Shown here: positions 6,988-11,866 of the stretch, in pieces
Numbering within the stretch: the first letter of the stretch is position 1
Layout of the letters: each line of letters starts with the position of its first letter
NCBI GenBank assembly: GCA_025455635.1
Contig: JALOMF010000069.1
Location: 1-11,866 of the forward strand
DNA from: Saprospiraceae bacterium
Lineage (GTDB): Bacteria; Bacteroidota; Bacteroidia; Chitinophagales; Saprospiraceae
Direction: 5' to 3'
DNA: 11,866 bases
Program-made: the position numbers and the translations under genes
The notes under the pieces: model-generated
Database searches by the model: none
What the model saw: only the letters and a program-made list of their open reading frames with translations
Told to the model about the DNA's origin: nothing

Positions 6988-8934
6988 ATGAAATTATCAG
7001 CTAAAATACTCTTTGCGCTGCTGCTGCCTGCGGGCTGGGCAGGGGCGCAGTACGCCACTGGCGTGAAATACCAAGCCCCGCCGATGGGCAGTTACCAGCT
7101 CGTGAATGCGAAGGACATCAACACGCAGTTCCTCGACTACTGTGCGGTGCCTTACCAGAACGGCGTGATGTTCACCTCGGCACGGGGCGGCAAGAAGGTC
7201 TTCGTCTGCGATGAGGACTTGGTTTCGGGCCGTTATTCCGACCTCTATTTTGCGAAGGAAGACGCCGAAGGCCGCTTCTTCTCACCGGACATGGTGCGGG
7301 GCGACATCAACGGCAAGTACCACGACGGTGCGCCGACCTTCACGCCGGATGGCCAGACCATGATTTTCTCCCGAAACAACGGCTCTGGCACGAACAGTAA
7401 GGGCGTCATTGACCTGAAAACCTACGCTGCCAAACACGTGAACGGCAAATGGGAGCAGGTGGAAGCGCTGCCGTTCAACAACGACAATTACTCGACCTGC
7501 CACCCGACCTTGACCGCCGATGGTAAAATCCTGTTTTTCGCATCCAACCGCCCCGGCGGCTACGGCGGCATGGATATCTATGGCGTGAAAAAAGAAGGCG
7601 AAACATGGGGCACTCCCATCAACCTCGGCCCCAACGTGAACTCGGTGGGCGACGAGATTTTTCCTTTCGTGACGGCGAGCAACAACCTCTATTTCTCCTC
7701 CGACGGACGGCAAGGGATGGGCGGCCTCGATGTTTATTCGGTGATGATGCTGGACCTCGAAGCCAGCCAGGCCATGCGCCTGCCTGCGCCCATCAACTCC
7801 TCGCACGATGATTTTGCCTTCACTTCCGACAAGTCGGAATTCAAGGGCTACCTGACCTCCGACCGCCCAGGCGGCAAGGGCCAGGACGATATCTACCGCT
7901 GGAACTTCAACGGGGTGCGCCCCGTGCTGGCCAGCATCTGTGTGGTGGACAAGGCGACGGGCGTGCGCATCACGGATGCCGAGCTGAAAATCCGTCCAGC
8001 GGAAAGCGCTACTTGGGGCACACTGGACGAAATCAACCGTGCGCCGGAGTACGTCGTGCTGTACACCGAGGGCTTCTCGGTGCAAGGCCCGATAGCAAAA
8101 AGCTGTGAGGTGAAAGTGCCCGTAGTGCCCGGTGAAAACTACTACGTGGAGGTGAGCAAGGACGGCTACCAGCCCGTGCGAATCCTCGTCACTTCGACCG
8201 AAATGCTGGCAGCGCCGGAGTACCTCGTGCCCATCGAAGCGCCGAAGCTGATGAGCTTCACGGGCGTGGTGCGCAACCGTGCGACGGAAGCGCCCGTGCC
8301 GAACTCAACGGTGAAGGTGTTGGACAAATGCACCAACAAACTGGAGGAACTGACCACGGACGCCAACGGTAATTTCAAGTTCACACTGGACTGCCGCTGC
8401 GAGTACGAGGTGATGGCCACCAAGTCGGGCTTTACGAAGGGTGAAAAACTGTGGAAAACGGGCGAAATCAACTGCTCGGAAGGCTCGCCAGCAGTGGCCA
8501 TGTACATCGCTCCCGAAGCGCCCGAAAAGGCGGCCAACCCAGTGCTGGAAGTAGGCAAAACCATCGAGTTGGAGAACGTGTACTACGACTACAACAAGTT
8601 CTTCATCCGCCGGGACGCCGCCGTTGACCTAGACCATGTGGTGAGCTTGATGCGGCAGTACCCAAGCCTCGAAATCGAGTTGGGCTCGCACACCGACGCC
8701 CGTGGCTCCGATAGCTACAACGAGTGGCTCTCGCAGGAGCGGGCCAATGCTGCGGTGAAGTACATTATTTCAAAAGGAATCAGCAAAAACCGCCTGACGG
8801 CAAAGGGCTACGGCGAGTCGCAACTGACGAACCACTGTGCCAACGACGTGGAATGCGACGACGCCACCCACGAGCAAAACCGTCGGACGGAAATCAAGAT
8901 TACGCGTTTGGAGGAAAAAGGCGTTAGGTATTAA
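6988..8934 (+). CDS. OmpA-family protein with PD40 beta-propeller and carboxypeptidase-regulatory-like domains
   Basis: 648 residues. A signal peptide covers residues 1-20 (MKLSAKILFALLLPAGWAGA), cleaved before Gln21; there is no lipobox Cys, so it is not an obvious lipoprotein. Residues about 45-300 hold PD40/WD40-like propeller blades: HDGAPTFTPDGQTMIFSR (112), HPTLTADGKILFFASNRPGG (172), DEIFPFVTASNNLYFSSDG (222) and YLTSDRPGGKGQDDIYRW. A carboxypeptidase-regulatory-like beta domain starts at about 421 (FTGVVRNRATEAPVPNSTVKV). The OmpA domain is 525-645, with SHTDARGS at 567-574 and LSQERANAAVKYI; Asp570 and Arg585 are the expected peptidoglycan-contact residues. The same order occurs in T9SS-associated PorE-like proteins. 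It probably ties the surface export complex to peptidoglycan. The third position after the adhesin and PorP/SprF genes and the terminator behind it suggest one transcription unit. Confidence 0.92.
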   Translation: MKLSAKILFALLLPAGWAGAQYATGVKYQAPPMGSYQLVNAKDINTQFLDYCAVPYQNGVMFTSARGGKKVFVCDEDLVSGRYSDLYFAKEDAEGRFFSPDMVRGDINGKYHDGAPTFTPDGQTMIFSRNNGSGTNSKGVIDLKTYAAKHVNGKWEQVEALPFNNDNYSTCHPTLTADGKILFFASNRPGGYGGMDIYGVKKEGETWGTPINLGPNVNSVGDEIFPFVTASNNLYFSSDGRQGMGGLDVYSVMMLDLEASQAMRLPAPINSSHDDFAFTSDKSEFKGYLTSDRPGGKGQDDIYRWNFNGVRPVLASICVVDKATGVRITDAELKIRPAESATWGTLDEINRAPEYVVLYTEGFSVQGPIAKSCEVKVPVVPGENYYVEVSKDGYQPVRILVTSTEMLAAPEYLVPIEAPKLMSFTGVVRNRATEAPVPNSTVKVLDKCTNKLEELTTDANGNFKFTLDCRCEYEVMATKSGFTKGEKLWKTGEINCSEGSPAVAMYIAPEAPEKAANPVLEVGKTIELENVYYDYNKFFIRRDAAVDLDHVVSLMRQYPSLEIELGSHTDARGSDSYNEWLSQERANAAVKYIISKGISKNRLTAKGYGESQLTNHCANDVECDDATHEQNRRTEIKITRLEEKGVRY

Positions 8935-8942
8935 AGGGGATT

Positions 8943-8983
8943 GGTTGCGAGTGGTTGGTTGCGAGCTTCGAGTTGTTCGCAAC
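8943..8983. repeat. Short direct repeat and hairpin after the ompA-like gene
   Basis: GGTTGCGAG occurs at 8943-8951 and 8957-8965. GTTGCGA at 8958-8964 is complementary to TCGCAAC at 8977-8983, giving a 7-bp stem with a 12-base loop directly after the stop codon. No T tract follows, so it is not the terminator itself; it may be a processing or stability element, or chance. Confidence 0.45.
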
Positions 8984-9023
8984 TATATTCCCGACCCATA
9001 ATCGAGTATTTCAAACGTGTGGT

Positions 9024-9057
9024 GCCTGGCAACGTGTGGTTGCTGGGCATTTTTTTT
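9024..9057 (+). terminator. Rho-independent terminator of the adhesin-porP/sprF-ompA set
   Basis: GCCTGGCAAC (9024-9033) pairs with GTTGCTGGGC (9039-9048) around the loop GTGTG. All ten positions pair, two as G:U wobbles, and T9023-A9049 can extend the stem. Eight T residues follow at 9050-9057. The wobbles become two adjacent mismatches (C/A and A/C) in the opposite-strand RNA, which also lacks a U tract, so it acts for the + strand only. It lies 90 bases after the ompA-like stop. Much of the stem sits in an imperfect 17/18-base tandem repeat (9014-9030 and 9031-9048, both starting AACGTGTGGT). Confidence 0.85.
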
Positions 9058-9102
9058 GGGTTATTGGTTTCAGGTTTTTGGTTCCTAGGCGAGGGGCTGA
9101 TA

Positions 9103-9531
9103 TTAATTGCTGGGGGGATGTTCGCCGATGGAGAAAAGTGCCCTGCGAAGGTTAAGCAGTGACTGGCGGTTCAGTTGCAATGCTAGCGCGGTAGCCCTGC
9201 CAGTCGGTGAAGTGCCGATTATTTCAAGGGAGTTGTTGCTCCAAGCAAAATTGACGTGCCAAGTGTCGGTTCTGGGATTGAAAAGCGGAACCTCAATGCC
9301 GGAGACGGGGTCAACGGACGCCGTTTTGTTGGACTTTGGGTTATTGCAGCCATCGCATGAGTATGCAAGGTTTTGCTCGATGGTTTTGCCGCCTTTGCTG
9401 ATGGGTAGGATGTGTTCGACCTCAAAAAAGCCGGGTGCGAAATCAACCGGCGTTTTGCAGTATTCGCAGCGATGGGCAGCACGCTCGGCCACCAATTTGC
9501 GAAGTTTGGCTGACACTTTTTGCTCAGGCAT
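9103..9531 (-). CDS. HNH endonuclease
   Basis: 142 residues from the ATG at 9531; a TTG 24 bases upstream is possible but less likely. A Cys4 zinc site is formed by C22-x2-C25 (HRCEYC) and C59-x2-C62 (SCDGC). Between them is the HNH core with VEHILP (His40), SKGG and QNL (Asn54), and after it NNPKSNK. The C-terminal part (VPLFNPRTDTWHVNF, then a segment with SPTGRATALALQLNR) matches what I recall of small stand-alone HNH proteins common in Cyanobacteria and Bacteroidota. The expected activity is metal-dependent DNA cleavage in the cytoplasm; the target and role are unknown. Its start overlaps the upstream gene's stop by 8 bases, so translation is probably coupled. No intron, phage or transposase gene is seen beside it. 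Confidence 0.88.
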   Translation of the reverse strand: MPEQKVSAKLRKLVAERAAHRCEYCKTPVDFAPGFFEVEHILPISKGGKTIEQNLAYSCDGCNNPKSNKTASVDPVSGIEVPLFNPRTDTWHVNFAWSNNSLEIIGTSPTGRATALALQLNRQSLLNLRRALFSIGEHPPSN

Positions 9532-9934
9532 AAGCAAGTGGAGCTTGGATGCCAAGTTGTTTCATCAGATTTTTGACTTCAACACCCCTCAATTTGGCAA
9601 GTTCAGCCAAGCTTTCGAGCCGCAGCACACCGACTTGCTCGACTTCTTCGACCATGTTGGCCAGTTCCTGGGCTTCAGGTTCGGTGAGCGAAGATTGTTG
9701 CCGCTTTTCTTTCAAGGCAAGGTATTTCTGGCGGTGCTCATCGGGTAAGCCTTTGTTGATTTCAGAAAGCAATTCAAACTCCCGCTCAGAAAGGTGGTGG
9801 GTCTTGCGGTGGGCCAAGAGTGTGCCGACCCGATTGAAAAAGGTTTCCAATTCCTTCACGTCCAATTGGGAGATGCCGTTCAGGATTTCGCTCAGCTCGA
9901 CTTTTACCTGTGGTTTCAGCTCTACGATGGCCAT
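9524..9934 (-). CDS. Small helical protein of unknown function, paired with the HNH endonuclease
   Basis: 136 residues, beginning with an ATG at 9934. I do not recognise a named domain. The sequence is charged and predicted mainly helical: an N-terminal strand-like VELKPQVKVEL, then Leu-rich helices (DVKELETFFNRVGTLLAHRK, LTEPEAQELANMVEEVEQVG, LRLESLAELAKLRGVEVKNLM). It has no signal peptide, membrane segment or cysteine. It ends 8 bases inside the HNH gene, so the two form one operon. From memory, similar proteins of about 130 residues often sit just upstream of this type of HNH gene, which would suggest a partner, inhibitor or targeting subunit; that role is an inference. A promoter-like TACTTTTG lies 19 bases before the start. 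Confidence 0.75.
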   Translation of the reverse strand: MAIVELKPQVKVELSEILNGISQLDVKELETFFNRVGTLLAHRKTHHLSEREFELLSEINKGLPDEHRQKYLALKEKRQQSSLTEPEAQELANMVEEVEQVGVLRLESLAELAKLRGVEVKNLMKQLGIQAPLAYA

Positions 9935-9952
9935 TGTTGAAACGATTTTTTA

Positions 9953-9960
9953 CAAAAGTA
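9953..9960 (-). promoter_or_regulatory. Candidate -7 box for the small protein/HNH operon
   Basis: On the minus strand the sequence reads TACTTTTG, an exact match to the Bacteroidota -7 consensus TAnnTTTG. The ATG of the first gene follows after 18 bases. The -33 TTTG element is not clear: about 20 bases further upstream there is only CCTG. A short, nearly A/T-only leader would result. Confidence 0.5.
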
Positions 9961-10205
9961 CAATTTTTTTGATTGGGTTTCAGGCTCATAATTAATTGAA
10001 AATAATTCTTGTCCTTCGTCAAAACAGCGTTCCTCCACATCCTGCGGGACTAGCGAACCTGGCCATCCTGCTGGGAATGCCCGTGACGCAGGTCAACCTT
10101 GTTTTTGGGCAGTGAGATCTTTTGACTTACAACTGTTCACTTCGAGCATGACAAAGCAGCACAAAGCACTATGCACAGCGGGGCGTGGACGGGCATGGTG
10201 AAACT

Positions 10206-10229
10206 TGAAACCCTGAAACCCTGAAACCG
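10206..10229 (+). repeat. Three tandem copies of TGAAACCC
   Basis: Copies lie at 10206-10213, 10214-10221 and 10222-10229, the last ending in G instead of C. They sit just upstream of the candidate -7 box of the SNF2 gene, where an upstream promoter element would be expected. Loss or gain of a copy would shift any such element by 8 bases. Confidence 0.8.
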
Positions 10230-10232
10230 TTT

Positions 10233-10240
10233 TACCTTCG
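10233..10240 (+). promoter_or_regulatory. Candidate -7 box for the SNF2 helicase gene
   Basis: TACCTTCG differs from the Bacteroidota consensus TAnnTTTG at one position. The ATG follows after 14 bases, through an A-rich CCCCAAAAAAATCC leader. A possible -33 TTG at 10205-10207 is 25 bases away, somewhat farther than usual, so that half is weak. Confidence 0.45.
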
Positions 10241-10254
10241 CCCCAAAAAAATCC

Positions 10255-11866
10255 ATGTCCAAACCCGCCACCGTCGTCTTCGACCTGCGCCGCTACCTGC
10301 CCGGCGGCTGGTACCTGCCCGCTGCGCACATCGTCGGGACGGACGCCGACGGCACGCTCAACTTCCTGCTCCAGACCGCCTCGCCCATCACCATCCCCGG
10401 CTATGGCATCGAGCTGACGCCGCTGCTGGCGCAACTCTTTGACCTCATCGAAAGCCTATCGGAAAAGGCGCTGGAGGCCAAGTACAACCCGCCCAAGGGC
10501 AAGCCAAAACCCCTCGACGAACTACTGCAAAACGAGGACATCAAGCGCCTCGCCGATGCCTACGTCCACCGCCAAGTGGATGTTTTCCTTCGGAAAATAG
10601 TGGAGCACCGCCTGCCACTCACCTTCATGGCCGCCAAGAAAGTGCTGATGAAGGACGTGCTCGTGCGCCACCCCGATAGCCCCATTATCCCGCATTTGAT
10701 TTTCCGTAAAACCAAGGATAAAATCATTTACCGCCTCAATTTCACCACCAATGAGGAGCGCTGGCTGGTGCGTTGGAAGCAGCCCATCGTGCTCACCAAC
10801 AACCCCGGCTGGATACTCGTCGGCGATGTGCTGTACCCGCTGCCCGGCCTGAACGGGAACATGCTCAAGCCTTTTATGCAAAAGGACGAGCTACCCGTGC
10901 CGAACCATACGATGAAGGAGTATTTCCAAAAATTCATCCTGAAAGCGGCGGAGCGGGCGGAAATAGAGGCCGAGGGCTTTGAAATCACCAGCACCCGCAA
11001 AATCGAAGGCTGTGACCTCACGCTGACCAAGCACCTTTTCAAGGACGAGTGGCTGCTGGCCGTGCAGTTCCGCTACCTCGGCACCCAGTTCGCCCAAAAC
11101 GACCCACGGCAGATGCGCACGGCGCTGCATTTCGATGAAACAGGTGAGGTGCGGGTGATGCAGGTAAAACGGCAGCAGGAGGCGGAGCAAGTCTATCTCG
11201 ACAAGCTGGCTGGCTTCGATTTGGCGCAAACAGAAGGCAGCCTTTGGCAAAGAAGAAATAACGAAAGCACGAAACAGGCAAGCGACCATTTTTACCAGAT
11301 GATTGAATGGTTGCGGAGCAATACGGCGGCCTTGGCTGAGGCGGGTTTCACGCTCGATACGCCTGTTTTCGAGGATAAAAAAATCAGCCTTGCCCCAGCG
11401 GAATGGACGCAGGAAATCCGGCAGGAAAACGACTGGTTTGACCTTCGAATCGTGGTCAGGGTGGGGGAGTGGGAGTTCCCTTTTGCCCGGCTTATCCACC
11501 ATATCCGCACCGAAAACCGCTGGTACGAGCTGCCCGACGGCTCGTTTTTCATCATCCCGGAGGAGTGGATGGCGAAGTTTCATGGCCTCGCTCACCTCGG
11601 CCAATTGGATGGCGATGAACTACGTTTGGCAAAGGCGCAACGCCCTTTGATTGCGGAACTCGGATTGCGGATTTCGGATTCGGAGACTGCTGAACCCATC
11701 AATTTCGAGCCGCCATCACTGTTAAAAGCGACGCTTCGACCTTACCAATTGGAAGGTGCAGCTTGGTTGGCCAACCACTACCGGGAAAACCTCGGAGCTT
11801 GCCTCGCCGATGACATGGGTTTGGGGAAAACGCTGCAAACACTGGCGGTTTTGCTCCATGCGAAAG
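10255..11866 (+). CDS. SNF2-family DEAD/DEAH-box helicase (3' partial)
   Basis: An open frame runs from the ATG at 10255 to the window end: 537 codons, no stop. The start follows an A-rich leader and a promoter-like box, and no earlier start is better placed. Residues 494-501 (LRPYQLEG) are the Q-like entry motif of SNF2 ATPases; residues 516-530 (ACLADDMGLGKTLQT) are motif I with the Walker A DMGLGKT. The DEAH box and helicase C-terminal domain must lie beyond the window. About 490 residues precede the ATPase, unusually long. This part has one visible Cys (in EGCDL), so it lacks the SWIM zinc motif seen in many bacterial SNF2 proteins; I do not recognise a domain in it. SNF2 proteins are ATP-driven double-strand DNA translocases that move along DNA or remodel bound proteins; in bacteria, roles include RNA polymerase recycling and phage defence. 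Which applies here cannot be told. Full-length relatives are typically around 1000 residues or more. Confidence 0.9.
   Translation, partial: MSKPATVVFDLRRYLPGGWYLPAAHIVGTDADGTLNFLLQTASPITIPGYGIELTPLLAQLFDLIESLSEKALEAKYNPPKGKPKPLDELLQNEDIKRLADAYVHRQVDVFLRKIVEHRLPLTFMAAKKVLMKDVLVRHPDSPIIPHLIFRKTKDKIIYRLNFTTNEERWLVRWKQPIVLTNNPGWILVGDVLYPLPGLNGNMLKPFMQKDELPVPNHTMKEYFQKFILKAAERAEIEAEGFEITSTRKIEGCDLTLTKHLFKDEWLLAVQFRYLGTQFAQNDPRQMRTALHFDETGEVRVMQVKRQQEAEQVYLDKLAGFDLAQTEGSLWQRRNNESTKQASDHFYQMIEWLRSNTAALAEAGFTLDTPVFEDKKISLAPAEWTQEIRQENDWFDLRIVVRVGEWEFPFARLIHHIRTENRWYELPDGSFFIIPEEWMAKFHGLAHLGQLDGDELRLAKAQRPLIAELGLRISDSETAEPINFEPPSLLKATLRPYQLEGAAWLANHYRENLGACLADDMGLGKTLQTLAVLLHAK

Larger units (their letters stand above)
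9935..10254. other. Divergent intergenic region, 320 bases, no convincing gene
   Basis: This gap separates the minus-strand HNH operon from the plus-strand SNF2 gene. It is A/T-rich near the HNH operon (9935-10020) and GC-richer from about 10025 on. It holds a candidate promoter at each end, a 3-copy TGAAACCC repeat, and an imperfect direct repeat (CATCCTGCGGG at 10038-10048, CATCCTGCTGGG at 10064-10075). A 39-codon + frame from a TTG at 9996 to a TGA at 10113-10115 reads LANLAILLGMPVTQVNL in its middle; it could be a gene remnant but has no other support. No tRNA or known RNA is seen. Confidence 0.6.

Noticed and set aside
9024..9057. The terminator as bidirectional, also ending the HNH operon.
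   Set aside because: In minus-strand RNA the two wobble pairs become adjacent mismatches and no U tract follows.
9107..9748. A 213-codon + strand frame opposite the HNH operon.
   Set aside because: It shows no domain, while the minus strand has the zinc/HNH motifs and a properly overlapping gene pair.
9996..10115. A 39-codon + frame starting with TTG, with a protein-like middle segment.
   Set aside because: Weak start, no RBS or promoter, no recognised family; at most a remnant of a gene.
10891..11604. A 237-codon minus-strand frame opposite the SNF2 gene.
   Set aside because: The + strand frame is continuous over 537 codons and carries SNF2 motifs; the minus frame has no recognisable feature.

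Overview
The window looks like chromosomal DNA from a Bacteroidota bacterium, probably a GC-richer relative of the Saprospiria (Lewinella/Haliscomenobacter type). The placement is an inference. It rests on a type IX secretion (T9SS) type B sorting domain, a PorP/SprF protein, A-rich leaders without Shine-Dalgarno sequences, and promoter-like TAnnTTTG boxes.

Region 1 (1-8934, + strand) is a three-gene set for the cell surface. First is the 3' part of a giant cell-surface protein gene, already open at base 1. It encodes a thrombospondin type-3 (calcium-binding) repeat array, 13 tandem Ig-like repeats of 87-94 residues, a bacterial Ig/cadherin-like domain and a C-terminal T9SS type B sorting domain. 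Next is a PorP/SprF-family outer-membrane protein, the class of partner used to export type B cargo. Last is a lipid-independent (SPI-type signal) OmpA-family protein with a PD40 propeller, a carboxypeptidase-regulatory-like domain and a peptidoglycan-binding OmpA domain. The three probably act together to export a giant adhesin and anchor its machinery. A strong rho-independent terminator at 9024-9057 closes the set.

The two intergenic gaps in this set (5788-5898 and 6811-6987) consist almost wholly of an approximately 8-nt-period repeat with dyad symmetry, built around a shared 26-nt core (24 of 26 bases identical). The repeat runs from the stop codon of one gene almost to the start codon of the next. 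This is the most unusual non-coding structure in the window.

Region 2 (9103-9934, - strand) is a two-gene operon with overlapping ends: a small helical protein of unknown function, then an HNH endonuclease. A TACTTTTG box lies 19 bases upstream of the first start codon.

Region 3 (9935-10254) is a divergent intergenic region with candidate promoters for both sides. Region 4 (10255 to the window end, + strand) is the first 537 codons of a large SNF2-family helicase, cut just after its Walker A motif.
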